The notes under the pieces are model-generated. The model saw nothing but the letters and a program-made list of their open reading frames with translations. It was not told where the DNA came from and did no database searches. Source: Mycolicibacterium neoaurum VKM Ac-1815D (lineage in GTDB: Bacteria > Actinomycetota > Actinomycetes > Mycobacteriales > Mycobacteriaceae). From it: 64,000 bases of DNA. The DNA lies in assembly GCF_000317305.3 (NCBI RefSeq), contig NC_023036.2, positions 1,240,001 to 1,304,000 of the forward strand, given 5' to 3'. Positions 7,538 to 15,515 of the stretch are shown piece by piece; within the stretch, counting starts at the first letter, position 1; the number at the start of each line of letters is the position of its first letter. The position numbers were made by a program, and so were the translations under genes.

Positions 7538-8545
7538 ATGAGGACACCGGCGAGCGTGGTGGCGGGCGTGGATTTCGGGGACCCCGATTTCGCGACGCGG
7601 GTGCGTGACGGCGTGGAACGCGTCGAGGATCTGATGTCTACCGAGCTGGGCAAGGCCGACGTGCTGATGGCCGAGGCCGTCCAGCATCTCTTCCAAGCCG
7701 GCGGCAAGCGCTTCCGCCCGCTGTTCACCGTGCTCGCGGGCTCGCTGGGGCCGCGGCCGGAGGATCCCGAGGTCATCATCGCCGGGGCCGTCATCGAGCT
7801 GGTGCACCTGGCCACGCTCTATCACGACGACGTGATGGACGAGGCCCAGGTGCGGCGCGGCGCCGACAGTGCCAACGCCCGCTGGGGCAACAACATCGCC
7901 ATCCTGGCCGGTGACTACCTGTTCGCCACCGCCTCCCGGTTGGTATCCCGACTCGGCCCGGACGCCGTGCGGGTGATCGCCGATACCTTCGCCCAGCTGG
8001 TCACCGGTCAGATGCGGGAGACCCGCGGGGCCGCCGAGGGGACCGACGAGATCGAGCACTACCTCAAGGTGGTCTACGAGAAGACCGCCTGCCTGATCGA
8101 GGCGTCCGGCCGGTTCGGGGCGACGTTCTCCGGTGCCGACACCGAGCAGATCGAGCGGCTGTCGCGGCTCGGCGGCATCGTCGGCACGGTGTTCCAGATC
8201 TCCGACGACATCATCGACATCGACAGTGACCCGGATGAATCCGGCAAGCTGCCTGGGACCGACCTGCGTGAGGGTGTGCACACCCTGCCGGTGCTCTACG
8301 CCCTTCGTGAAGACGGCGCCGACGCCGACCGGCTGCGGGTGCTGCTGGCCGCGCCGCTGACCGACGATGCCGAGGTCGCCGAGGCTCTGACCCTGCTGCG
8401 GCGCTCCCCGGGCATGGGCAAGGCCAAGGAGAAGGTGCGCGAGTACGCCGGGCGGGCCCGCGACGAGCTGACCAACCTGCCCGCCGGACCCGGTCGCGAC
8501 GCCCTGGCCACACTGGTCGACTACACCGTCAACCGGCACGGCTGA
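7538..8545 (+). CDS. grcC1: polyprenyl diphosphate synthase
   Basis: A 335-residue trans-prenyltransferase. The first aspartate-rich motif is YHDDVMDEA near residue 92 and the second is SDDIIDID near residue 226. The substrate-binding GGKRFRP is near residue 51. It elongates allylic diphosphates with isopentenyl diphosphate, probably making the menaquinone side chain, which fits its place next to menJ. The MRTPA start matches the M. tuberculosis Rv0562 N-terminus as remembered. There is no ribosome site, but a -10 hexamer lies directly upstream, consistent with a leaderless message. Confidence 0.92.
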   Translation: MRTPASVVAGVDFGDPDFATRVRDGVERVEDLMSTELGKADVLMAEAVQHLFQAGGKRFRPLFTVLAGSLGPRPEDPEVIIAGAVIELVHLATLYHDDVMDEAQVRRGADSANARWGNNIAILAGDYLFATASRLVSRLGPDAVRVIADTFAQLVTGQMRETRGAAEGTDEIEHYLKVVYEKTACLIEASGRFGATFSGADTEQIERLSRLGGIVGTVFQISDDIIDIDSDPDESGKLPGTDLREGVHTLPVLYALREDGADADRLRVLLAAPLTDDAEVAEALTLLRRSPGMGKAKEKVREYAGRARDELTNLPAGPGRDALATLVDYTVNRHG

Positions 8546-8611
8546 GTCACTCGGAACCTGAAGCGGTCGTCGGCCGTTGAATCAGCGAAGACTCTCGGAG
8601 GAGAAAAGCTG

Positions 8612-9478
8612 ATGACCTGGCATCCCCATGCCAATCGATTGAAGACGTTCGTGCTGCTGGTCGGCATGTCCGCGCTGATCGTCTTCATCGGTGCGCTGTT
8701 TCAGAACCAGTCGATCCTCATGCTGGCGGTGCTCTTCGCCGTCGGCATGAACGCCTACGTCTACTTCAACAGCGACAAGATGGCGCTGCGGGCCATGCAC
8801 GCCCAGCCCGTCAACGAGATGCAGGCCCCGGCGATGTACCGGATCGTGCGGGAGCTCGCGACCGTTGCGCGCCAGCCGATGCCGCGGCTCTACATCAGCG
8901 ATACCGCAGCGCCCAACGCATTCGCCACCGGTCGCAACCCGCGCAATGCCGCGGTGTGCTGCACCACCGGCATCCTTGGCATCCTCGACGAGCGCGAACT
9001 GCGCGCGGTGCTCGGCCATGAGCTGTCCCACGTCTACAACCGCGACATCCTGATCTCATGTGTGGCGGGAGCGATGGCATCGGTCATCACCGCGCTGGCC
9101 AATATCGCGGTGTTCGCCTCGATGTTCGGCGGTAACCGCGAGGGCGGCGCGAATCCCTTTGCGATGCTGCTGGTTTCGATGCTCGGTCCGATCGCGGCGA
9201 CGGTAGTCAAGCTCGCGGTGTCACGGTCGAGGGAGTACCAGGCCGACCAGTCCGGCGCTGAGTTGACCGGTGATCCGCTGGCCTTGGCCAGCGCCCTGCG
9301 CAAGATCGCCTACGGCGTGCAGGCCGCCCCGCTGCCGCCCGAGCCGCAACTGGCCGATCAGGCGCACCTGATGATCGCCAACCCGTTCCGGGCGGGGGAG
9401 AAGATCGGCAAGATGTTCTCCACCCACCCGCCGATCGAGGACCGCATCCGCCGGCTGGAGCAGATGGCCGGCCGCTGA
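8612..9478 (+). CDS. htpX: HtpX-family membrane zinc metalloprotease
   Basis: A 288-residue M48-family protease. The zinc motif HELSH is at residues 136-140, with the third ligand in SREYQAD further on. Membrane segments are at about 11-30 and 33-51, with two more after the active site (155-175 and 185-205). HtpX degrades misfolded membrane proteins with the catalytic face in the cytosol. A clear GGAGGAG-like ribosome site (8597-8602) precedes the ATG. It lies 66 bases after grcC1, as in M. tuberculosis (Rv0563). The stop codon is six bases before the palindromic repeat at 9484. Confidence 0.93.
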   Translation: MTWHPHANRLKTFVLLVGMSALIVFIGALFQNQSILMLAVLFAVGMNAYVYFNSDKMALRAMHAQPVNEMQAPAMYRIVRELATVARQPMPRLYISDTAAPNAFATGRNPRNAAVCCTTGILGILDERELRAVLGHELSHVYNRDILISCVAGAMASVITALANIAVFASMFGGNREGGANPFAMLLVSMLGPIAATVVKLAVSRSREYQADQSGAELTGDPLALASALRKIAYGVQAAPLPPEPQLADQAHLMIANPFRAGEKIGKMFSTHPPIEDRIRRLEQMAGR

Positions 9479-9483
9479 GGACT

Positions 9484-9538
9484 TGCGATTTCGGTGAGGA
9501 TACGTGCGGTCTGCGCACGTTATCTCACCGAAATCGCA
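9484..9538. repeat. 55-bp palindrome, copy 1 (downstream of nuclease-like gene A)
   Basis: Perfect 15-base arms TGCGATTTCGGTGAG (9484-9498) and CTCACCGAAATCGCA (9524-9538). The inner sequences ACGTGCG and CGCACGT extend the stem to a GTCTG loop. A second copy with the same length and outer arms lies at 10422-10476, on the other side of the same gene. Copy 1 lies between the convergent htpX and gene A, so it may also end transcription of both, although no T-run follows. The last four codons and stop of gene A are inside it. Confidence 0.9.
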
Positions 9539-10380
9539 GCGCGGGTGACTGAGATGACCCGATTCGGATACTCGACAAGGTCCAGCCAGGTGAACCTGAT
9601 CACTGTCCATCCGTTCAGGACGAGGTAGTTCTGCCGGCGACGGTCTTTCACGAACTTGTCCGGGTCGCTGTGAAAAGCCCAGCCGTCCACCTCGATGGCC
9701 ACCATGAGACCTGGAAAAGCGACGTCAACCTTGTACGGGCCGACCTGATGGTTGGCCACCCATCCGGTGATGCGGTGCTCCACGAGCAGAGTGATCATCA
9801 GCCGTTCGGCCTCGGATTGGGCGCCGCTTTCCGCCGCGCGCAGTAGTCGCCGTGCGGCGGGTGACCCATATCGACCCTTGTTCCGCATGTGTGTCTGCCA
9901 TAGCTCGGGCAGGGTGGCGCTCGCCTGCAACGCCGAGTCCATGATCTTCGGCCCGCCGGAGCGGCGGGTGGCTGCTTCGACGGCCGTCAACGGCAGCGTG
10001 GTGACGCGAAGACCGCGCAGGCCGACGACGTCGCGAGAATCGAGATCACGACGTCGGGGGCGGCATCCTGGCCTGGCGCGGCCGTATCCGTTGCGCGCCA
10101 ACGTCACTTCCACGATCTTGGGCGGGAAGCGGGTGAGCCCGTGCCACCATGCGGCGGCCAGTCCGCTCGCGCATGCGGCGGGCCCATAGGACCAGACCGC
10201 GGCCCGGATACGTGCTGCATCGCCGAAGGGACGGTCGTCTGCGAAGTACACCCCTGGTGCACATCGGCGCCACAATCCAGCGCGCACCCGCCGCCGCACC
10301 GCGTCCGGACTCAGGCCCAACGAGCGCGCCTGTGCCAGCGTGATGACGCCGTCATTGCAACGCAGGTGGTCGTTCAGCAT
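9520..10380 (-). CDS. DUF559/Vsr-like endonuclease with AbiEi-type N-terminal domain (gene A)
   Basis: A 286-residue protein starting at ATG 10380 (MLNDHLRCNDG). The N-terminal 70 residues resemble the winged-helix AbiEi_4 domain (LGLSPDAVRRRVRAGLWRRC, then APGVYF). The C-terminal 100 residues are a DUF559 domain of the PD-(D/E)xK type: SEAERLM, KVDVAF, VAIEVDGWAFH and WTVIRFTW follow in the usual order. Such proteins are often annotated as type IV antitoxin-like, but no AbiEii nucleotidyltransferase is adjacent, so a toxin-antitoxin role is not supported. The stop codon is inside one palindrome (9484-9538) and a sister palindrome lies 42 bases upstream of the start. The function is unknown; DNA cleavage or binding is inferred from the fold. 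Confidence 0.8.
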   Translation of the reverse strand: MLNDHLRCNDGVITLAQARSLGLSPDAVRRRVRAGLWRRCAPGVYFADDRPFGDAARIRAAVWSYGPAACASGLAAAWWHGLTRFPPKIVEVTLARNGYGRARPGCRPRRRDLDSRDVVGLRGLRVTTLPLTAVEAATRRSGGPKIMDSALQASATLPELWQTHMRNKGRYGSPAARRLLRAAESGAQSEAERLMITLLVEHRITGWVANHQVGPYKVDVAFPGLMVAIEVDGWAFHSDPDKFVKDRRRQNYLVLNGWTVIRFTWLDLVEYPNRVISVTRAAISVR

Positions 10381-10421
10381 GCTTGATTCGACGCAGCGTC
10401 GCCTTGTCCGGTTCCACTCTT

Positions 10422-10476
10422 TGCGATTTCGGTGAGGATCCGTGCGGTAAGCGCCTGAATCCTCACCGAAATCGCA
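10422..10476. repeat. 55-bp palindrome, copy 2 (upstream of nuclease-like gene A)
   Basis: Perfect 18-base arms TGCGATTTCGGTGAGGAT (10422-10439) and ATCCTCACCGAAATCGCA (10459-10476) around a 19-base centre. It has exactly the length of the copy at 9484-9538 and shares all of the outer arms and most of the centre (CGTGCGGT, GCGC). The two copies are directly comparable members of one repeat family flanking one gene. This copy also covers the -35 region of the secreted-protein gene that starts at 10498. Confidence 0.9.
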
Positions 10477-10484
10477 CGAGGGGA

Positions 10485-10490
10485 TAGGGT
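10485..10490 (+). promoter_or_regulatory. -10 box, probable leaderless promoter
   Basis: TAGGGT ends seven bases before the ATG at 10498 and immediately follows the second palindrome. No ribosome-binding sequence is visible before the ATG. Confidence 0.4.
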
Positions 10491-10497
10491 GTGGCGC

Positions 10498-11037
10498 ATG
10501 CGTACCCGAGGTGTGCTGTGTGCCGTGGCAGCCATGGCTGCGCTGGGTGCCCCCGCCATCGCGGGAGCCGAACCCCCTCCGCCGCCGCCCCCGCCACCGG
10601 CGCCCGATATCGGCGGCTACGCGTTCGTGAAGCCCTCGGAGTACGCGGTCAACGACGGCAGCATGTACGCCTTCACCGCCGGCGCGGGCATCACCTGCGT
10701 CATGAGCCGGGCCAATGGCAGCTACGGCTGTAGCGGACCACCCTTTCCTGGTGCCCCGGGCGGCGCCAACGTCGTCACCGGCGCGCAGATCGGCGCCCCG
10801 GGATTCGCCGTCGCGGCCAACCCGGTCTATGTCGGCGACAAGCCGGCGCTGCCGTTGCCCGCGAACTCGCGCATCAGCTTCCAGCACGTCACCTGCGGCA
10901 CCGATGGTGCGATGGTCACATGCCAGAACTCGTTCGACCAGTCCGGATTCGTGATCAGCCCGGGCGGCAGCTGGATCGTCAACCCGACCAATCCGCTGCT
11001 GGACCGGCCCGAGGGACGCAACCCCTACTTCAACTGA
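10498..11037 (+). CDS. secreted protein of unknown function
   Basis: A 179-residue protein with a Sec signal peptide (MRTRGVLCAVAAMAALGAPA, cleavage after AIAGA near residue 25) and a proline run right after it. The mature part has four cysteines (GITCVM, YGCSGP, VTCGTD, VTCQNS), probably two disulphides, and no transmembrane segment. I recognise it only as a type of small secreted protein common in mycobacteria and can assign no activity. It is divergent from nuclease-like gene A across the palindrome and convergent with gpsA. Confidence 0.75.
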   Translation: MRTRGVLCAVAAMAALGAPAIAGAEPPPPPPPPPAPDIGGYAFVKPSEYAVNDGSMYAFTAGAGITCVMSRANGSYGCSGPPFPGAPGGANVVTGAQIGAPGFAVAANPVYVGDKPALPLPANSRISFQHVTCGTDGAMVTCQNSFDQSGFVISPGGSWIVNPTNPLLDRPEGRNPYFN

Positions 11038-11045
11038 CCCGGCTC

Positions 11046-11098
11046 CTACCCGGTTTCAGCCATTCGGTGCGAGACGTCTCGACACTGAACTGAGGTAG
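11046..11098. repeat. solitary imperfect palindrome related to the gene B family
   Basis: Outer arms CTACCCGGTTTCAG (11046-11059) and CTGAACTGAGGTAG (11085-11098) match at 10 of 14 positions as an inverted repeat. The tip is a perfect CGAGACGTCTCG (11070-11081). The outer motif CTGAAxxxxGGTA is the one found around the second nuclease-like gene (51097-52249). It lies between the convergent secreted-protein gene and gpsA and has no nuclease gene beside it. Confidence 0.65.
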
Positions 11099-11115
11099 CT
11101 CCTGGGCTGGTGCGC

Positions 11116-12141
11116 TCAGAACCCGGAGCCGTGCACCTCGTGGCCAGGGTTCTCCACCATCAGTCCGCGATACGCGTCCTCGACCGTGTGCCCGTGATTG
11201 ATGACACCGTCGACCTCGCGGGCGATCGGCATGCTCAGGTCGTACTTCTCGGCGAACTCCATGATGACCGAGGCGGCCTTGACGCCCTCGGCGACCTGAT
11301 TCATCGACGCGATGATCTCCTCGACGGTCTTCCCCGACCCCAGCTGCTCACCCACATGCCGATTGCGGCTGCGTAGCGAGGTGCAGGTGACGATCAGATC
11401 GCCCATCCCGGCCAGCCCGCCGAAGGTGTCCCGGTGTCCGCCCATCGCGACGCCCAGCTTGGACATCTCGGAGACCGCGCGGGCCATCACCATGGCGCGG
11501 GTGTTCTCCCCGATGCCCAGCGAGTAGCCCATGCCGACGGCGATGGCGTAGACGTTCTTGAGCGCGCCCGCCATCTCGACGCCGACGACATCATCGGTCG
11601 TGTAGGTGCGGAAGCGCCGGGTCCGGAACAACCCGGCCAGGTTCGCGGCCAGGTGCTGATCGGGCATCGCCAGCACGGCCGCGGCGGCATAACCCTCGGC
11701 GACCTCGCGGGCGATGTTGGGCCCGGCCAGGATTCCCGCCGGATGCCCGGGCAGCACCTCGTCGACGATCTGGCTCATCCGCATGTTGGTGCCCTGCTCA
11801 AGGCCTTTCACCAACGACACCACCGGCACCCACGGGCGTAGCTCGCGCGCCAGCTCGATGAGCACACCGCGGAAGCCGTGCGAGGGCACGCCCATCACGA
11901 TGACGTCGGCGCGCTGGGCGGCCTCGGAGAAGTCGGTGGTCGCCTGCAGTCCGTCCGGCAGCACGCACTCGTCGCCCAGGTACCGCGAGTTGCGGTGATT
12001 CTCGTTGATGTCCTTGGCGGTCTCCTCGGAGCGCACCCATTGCAGAGTGGGTCCGCGCCGAGCGCAGATGGAGGCGACGGTGGTTCCCCAGGAGCCGCCG
12101 CCGAGGACGACGACGTTCGGTTCGCGTTGTGCAGGTGCCAT
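11116..12141 (-). CDS. gpsA: NAD(P)-dependent glycerol-3-phosphate dehydrogenase
   Basis: A 341-residue enzyme starting at ATG 12141 (MAPAQREPNVVVLGGGSWGT). The nucleotide-binding GGGSWGTT is near residue 13. The catalytic lysine is in GALKNVYAIAVG near residue 200, and GLAGMGDLIVTCTS follows. It reduces dihydroxyacetone phosphate to sn-glycerol-3-phosphate for phospholipid synthesis. Sequence and position next to a YajQ homologue match M. tuberculosis Rv0564c (gpdA1). A longer open frame to 12189 is not needed. It is transcribed in the same direction as yajQ, 66 bases downstream of it. Confidence 0.95.
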   Translation of the reverse strand: MAPAQREPNVVVLGGGSWGTTVASICARRGPTLQWVRSEETAKDINENHRNSRYLGDECVLPDGLQATTDFSEAAQRADVIVMGVPSHGFRGVLIELARELRPWVPVVSLVKGLEQGTNMRMSQIVDEVLPGHPAGILAGPNIAREVAEGYAAAAVLAMPDQHLAANLAGLFRTRRFRTYTTDDVVGVEMAGALKNVYAIAVGMGYSLGIGENTRAMVMARAVSEMSKLGVAMGGHRDTFGGLAGMGDLIVTCTSLRSRNRHVGEQLGSGKTVEEIIASMNQVAEGVKAASVIMEFAEKYDLSMPIAREVDGVINHGHTVEDAYRGLMVENPGHEVHGSGF

Positions 12142-12207
12142 CCGGTCAGGGTATTGCCGCGACGGTGCCGGTGAGCCCGACTTGCCCAACTCCCGGGGGC
12201 CGAAGCG

Positions 12208-12699
12208 CTACCGGTAGTTGACGAACTGCAGCGCCACCGGAAGGTCGGCCCCGCGCAGCAGCGCCTGCACGGCCTGCAGATCGTCCCGCTTCTTCGAGCT
12301 GACCCGGATCTCTTCGCCCTGGATCTGGGCCTTGACGCCCTTGGGGCCCTCGTCGCGGATCAGCTTGGTGATCTTCTTGGCGTTCTCGCTGTCGATGCCC
12401 TGCTTGATGCTGCCGATGACCTTGTAGGTCTTTCCCGAGGGCTGCGGGTCGCCCGCATCGAAGGCCTTCATCGAGATGTCGCGGCGGACCAGCTTCTCCT
12501 TGAACACGTCGACCGCGGCCTTCACGCGCTCCTCGGTGGAGGAGGTCAAGATGATGCCCTCCTCGCCCTGCCACTCGATGGTCGTGTCCGTGCCGCGGAA
12601 GTCGAACCGGGTGGCCAACTCCTTGGCCGCCTGGTTGAGCGCGTTGTCGACCTCCTGGCGATCAGCCTTGCTGACGACGTCGAAGCTTGAATCCGCCAT
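12208..12699 (-). CDS. YajQ-family nucleotide-binding protein
   Basis: A 163-residue protein of the normal YajQ length, opening with [20 protein letters not shown] and carrying [10 protein letters not shown] and [20 protein letters not shown], split here at the family's conserved blocks. YajQ proteins have two ferredoxin-like domains. Some bind cyclic di-GMP and act with transcription factors; others bind nucleotides or RNA. It corresponds to Rv0566c by position. A diguanylate cyclase gene lies 6 kb away in this window, but no direct link can be shown. Confidence 0.92.
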   Translation of the reverse strand: MADSSFDVVSKADRQEVDNALNQAAKELATRFDFRGTDTTIEWQGEEGIILTSSTEERVKAAVDVFKEKLVRRDISMKAFDAGDPQPSGKTYKVIGSIKQGIDSENAKKITKLIRDEGPKGVKAQIQGEEIRVSSKKRDDLQAVQALLRGADLPVALQFVNYR

Positions 12700-12770
12700 T
12701 GGACCCTCCTCATGGTGCCGTTTTCGTCTTCAGTACATCCTCGTTGTAGTCTGCTACTCGCACCAAATCC

Positions 12771-12853
12771 GGCAGGTTGCCCGAGCGGCCAATGGGAGCG
12801 GACTGTAAATCCGTCGGCTAACGCCTACACAGGTTCGAATCCTGTACCTGCCA
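12771..12853 (+). tRNA. tRNA-Tyr (GTA)
   Basis: An 83-base class II tRNA with a long variable arm. The acceptor stem is GGCAGGT (12771-12777) with ACCTGCC (12846-12852) and discriminator A. The anticodon loop in ACTGTAAATC gives GTA, and the T arm contains GGTTCGAATCC. It is divergent from yajQ and is followed within seven bases by a terminator hairpin. Confidence 0.95.
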
Positions 12854-12859
12854 CACTGA

Positions 12860-12892
12860 TCAGGCCCCCTTTCTAGGGGGCCTGACGTGTTT
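12860..12892 (+). terminator. intrinsic terminator after tRNA-Tyr
   Basis: Arms TCAGGCCCCC (12860-12869) and GGGGGCCTGA (12876-12885) pair perfectly around TTTCTA and are followed by CGTGTTTG. The T-tract is short, as is common for mycobacterial hairpin terminators. Confidence 0.8.
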
Positions 12893-13353
12893 GTGGGGGC
12901 AGCCGTCCGTCGATCGGCTGAATCTCTGGACGCCTGTCACGATGCGTGGTCGATTTCAGCAACCTCACAGCGGCTGCACCGCCGGCGGCGATACAGCGCG
13001 GTGGGTAACGCATGAACAGACCGAGTGGCGTGGCGCCCCGGGTCGCTGGCGGCGTCGCGACCGGGCGTGATCCTGGGCCGACGGAGCCGACGGCGTGTTG
13101 CCGACAACTGCCCGCCGCCCGCGGCCGAGCTACCGCTCGGTGCGCTGACGTCCGCGAAGCGCGCAGTCCCGGTGGCGAACGTGAACACGCGATTTCAGCA
13201 AATTTCGTGCCGCGAACACGGGCTGCGCGGATGTGCGCTGGGGGCCTACTATCCGCCGTAGGGGATCGGTGTCGCCGCGAAAGACGCACCTGTGGGTGCA
13301 GTTTCAGCAACTGGTGGTGCGCCGACGGGGGATCTGCTGTGAAGGAGTCCGGG
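12893..13353. other. 461-bp non-coding gap with three short direct repeats
   Basis: I see no gene here: the open frame that continues upstream of 13354 has no family-like sequence and the minus-strand frames are shadows. The sequence TTTCAGCAA occurs three times (12954-12962, 13193-13201, 13302-13310), twice preceded by GA. The spacing is irregular. Nothing else stands out before the ribosome site of the next gene. Confidence 0.5.
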
Positions 13354-14694
13354 GTGAACAAGCACCGTCGAATCAGTAGGTGCCGTCGTGTCGCCGTCGC
13401 GGTACCCGCGGTGGCCCTCCTGCTCGCCGGCGGAGTCGTCGACCACACCGTGCCGGCCGCCCCCGCGATACCGGTGGTCCAGCAGCACCGCATGTTGTCC
13501 GCCGATGCCGTCGAGCTGGCCGCGCTGGCGCTGTTCGCCGTGCCCGGCGCCGGTGTGCAGTTCCCGGCCGGCGCCCTGGACACCCAGGACGGCGGCGTCT
13601 GGCGCCGCATCCAGGACGTCACCGTCCTCAACGACCCGGTCCGCTATCCCGGCAGCGTCACCGCCGCATCCGTCGACGCCGGGGCAACCTGGCTCACCGA
13701 ACTGCTGGCGGCCCGTGACCCGGCGACCACCGTCAGCGCCATCAACACCGGATCGTTCGGTGGCCGTGTCGCCGCCGAGGCGCTGAACCGGCTGGCCGCC
13801 ACCGGTTATGACATGTCGAGCGTGTTCGGCGTCTTCTACGGCGACTCCAACAGCCCGGGCACCGGCATCTTCGCCCGCTATGGCCCCGACGAGCCCACCT
13901 TCGGGTCCGATGTGTTGGGTGGCGCCATCGCCTTGCCCGACGGAACCTATCTGCGCGTCAACCGCGAATACGACCCCATCGCGTACTTCCCGCGGTATCT
14001 GTTCAACCCGATGAGCTGGATCCAACTGGCCGCCGGGTTCGTCTTCGAGCACTCCCGGCTCCAGGATTTCGACTTCGAGGATCCCGAGAACGTGGTCACC
14101 GTCGACGGAAACGTCGTCACGGTGCGGGTGCACAGCCCGGTGATGCCGCTGCTGATGCCGCTCAAGCTGCTCGGTGTGCCGACCCAGTTCATCGACGCCC
14201 TGCAGGCGATCCTGCAGCCGATGGTGGAGAGCACCGGCATGTACGAGACCGGCCGAATCCAGTTCCTGCCCTCGCCGCAGCAGGCTTTCGCCCACCTGCA
14301 GAACATCGCTGCCGGCTTCGCACGGGCGGGCGAGATTCTTGCCGGGACGGCGCCGACGCCGGAACCGCCGAGCGCGCCGCCCGTGGTCACCGCGCCGGAC
14401 ACGACTACGGAGATCATCGACGCGATGGAGGATCGGGACGCCGAGCTCAACGGCATCACCTCGAAACCCCAACAGCAGGCCCTGGCCGTAGCGTCCGATG
14501 ACGACGAATCAGATTCCGAAGAACGCACATTCGAGCGTGCGGAATTCACCGATTCTGTCGATGATCCGGACGCGTCGACGACTCCCGAGCCCGGGCCCGA
14601 GGTCGCCGAAACCGATCCGGGTCCCGAGCCGTCCGAGCCCGCCGATACCGCGGCGCCGACCTCCCGAGACGACGACGGCGCCGATCCCGAGTAG
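13354..14694 (+). CDS. secreted protein, possible alpha/beta-hydrolase, acidic C-terminal tail
   Basis: A 446-residue protein starting at GTG 13354, six bases after AAGGAG; an in-frame GTG at 13339 lacks this spacing. Residues 1-35 are a basic-hydrophobic signal sequence (RRVAVAVPAVALLLAGG). The middle 300 residues look like a secreted hydrolase: AINTGSFGGRVAAEALNRLA resembles a nucleophile elbow with TGSFG in place of GxSxG. The last 110 residues are rich in Pro, Asp and Glu and probably disordered. I do not recognise the family with certainty; a PE-PPE/cutinase-like fold is a guess. It ends at the bidirectional terminator shared with the convergent cutinase gene. Confidence 0.75.
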   Translation: MNKHRRISRCRRVAVAVPAVALLLAGGVVDHTVPAAPAIPVVQQHRMLSADAVELAALALFAVPGAGVQFPAGALDTQDGGVWRRIQDVTVLNDPVRYPGSVTAASVDAGATWLTELLAARDPATTVSAINTGSFGGRVAAEALNRLAATGYDMSSVFGVFYGDSNSPGTGIFARYGPDEPTFGSDVLGGAIALPDGTYLRVNREYDPIAYFPRYLFNPMSWIQLAAGFVFEHSRLQDFDFEDPENVVTVDGNVVTVRVHSPVMPLLMPLKLLGVPTQFIDALQAILQPMVESTGMYETGRIQFLPSPQQAFAHLQNIAAGFARAGEILAGTAPTPEPPSAPPVVTAPDTTTEIIDAMEDRDAELNGITSKPQQQALAVASDDDESDSEERTFERAEFTDSVDDPDASTTPEPGPEVAETDPGPEPSEPADTAAPTSRDDDGADPE

Positions 14695-14702
14695 CCACCA
14701 AC

Positions 14703-14740
14703 ACCATGGAGGCCCCCTCGCCGGAGGGGGCCTCCATGGT
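14703..14740. terminator. bidirectional hairpin terminator
   Basis: A 16-base perfect stem, ACCATGGAGGCCCCCT (14703-14718) with AGGGGGCCTCCATGGT (14725-14740), lies exactly between two convergent stop codons (14694 and 14748). No long T-run is seen on either side, but stem strength and position suggest a shared terminator. Confidence 0.7.
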
Positions 14741-14747
14741 CTCGGGA

Positions 14748-15515
14748 TCAGCCGACCTGCGCGGCCGCCTGCACCATGGTCGCCGACGGGGCTGCGGCGC
14801 CGAGGCGTCCTACCACGAAATCGGCTGCCTGGTTTGCCATTCCGTTGCTCTTGTAGGAGCTGTGTGCGGCGCGGTCCCACCCGCCGGGGAAGCAGACCGG
14901 ATCGCCGGCGGCGCACAGCTGCAGGCTCTTCCCGGCGTACAGGTCGCCGATGGCGATCGGGGGAGCGCTGCGATCGGCCAGGCTCAGGAACCAGTTGTCG
15001 GGGGTCCCGAACAGCACGACCGCGGACACATGCGAGGCGATATCGGCGGGCATCGGCCCGGCCAGTCCGGCGGGCAGGGTGTACCCGGCGGGCACGCTGC
15101 TGCTGGTGCTGTAGCCCGCCACCGCGGCGCCCTGCGAGTACCCGCCCAGCACGATCTTGGTGTCGGGGCAGTCGGCGGCGATCTGCTGAATGTGGTTGGT
15201 GGCGTCGGCGATACCGTCGACGGCCCGACCGAAGTCCAGCGATGCCGGGTAGTTGACGCCGTACACGCTGACCGACTGGCCGGGCAGCCGCGCGTTCAAC
15301 GCGTCGACGAACGCCTGACCGGTCGCGCCGACGCCGGGGGCCTCGAAGGTGCCTCGTGCGAACACCACTGCGACATCCGCGCAGGAGTCGGCGGCGGCCT
15401 TCGCGGTGGCGGCGGGACCAGCGAACAGTCCCGCCACGACGGCGAAGACGGCCAGGGCGGCGAACAGCGCCGAGCGTGCGGCCCGCGCCGCCCAGGTCTG
15501 TGGCGATGTGCTCAT
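14748..15515 (-). CDS. secreted cutinase-family esterase
   Basis: A 255-residue protein with a signal peptide (AARSALFAALAVFAVVAGLF, cleavage near AKA at residues 38-40). It carries the cutinase catalytic set: Ser127 in GYSQGA, Asp205 in GDPVC and His218 in AAHSSY. Cys45, Cys116, Cys201 and Cys208 would form the two family disulphides. Mycobacterial cutinase-like proteins (Culp) are secreted carboxylesterases or lipases; most do not cut cutin. The gene stands alone, with a GGGGAAA ribosome site before the ATG, and shares a hairpin terminator with the convergent secreted-protein gene. Confidence 0.92.
   Translation of the reverse strand: MSTSPQTWAARAARSALFAALAVFAVVAGLFAGPAATAKAAADSCADVAVVFARGTFEAPGVGATGQAFVDALNARLPGQSVSVYGVNYPASLDFGRAVDGIADATNHIQQIAADCPDTKIVLGGYSQGAAVAGYSTSSSVPAGYTLPAGLAGPMPADIASHVSAVVLFGTPDNWFLSLADRSAPPIAIGDLYAGKSLQLCAAGDPVCFPGGWDRAAHSSYKSNGMANQAADFVVGRLGAAAPSATMVQAAAQVG

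Noticed and set aside
9520..10380. Type IV toxin-antitoxin (AbiE) system
   Set aside because: Only the AbiEi-like N-terminal domain is present, fused to a nuclease-like domain. There is no AbiEii nucleotidyltransferase next to it or to gene B.
12771..12853. tRNA-Tyr as an attachment site of an integrated element
   Set aside because: No integrase gene and no repeat of the tRNA 3' end is seen downstream.
13012..13353. Upstream extension of the secreted-protein gene at 13354
   Set aside because: The extra 114 residues are Arg/Cys-rich without family character and would bury the signal peptide; the ribosome site supports 13354.
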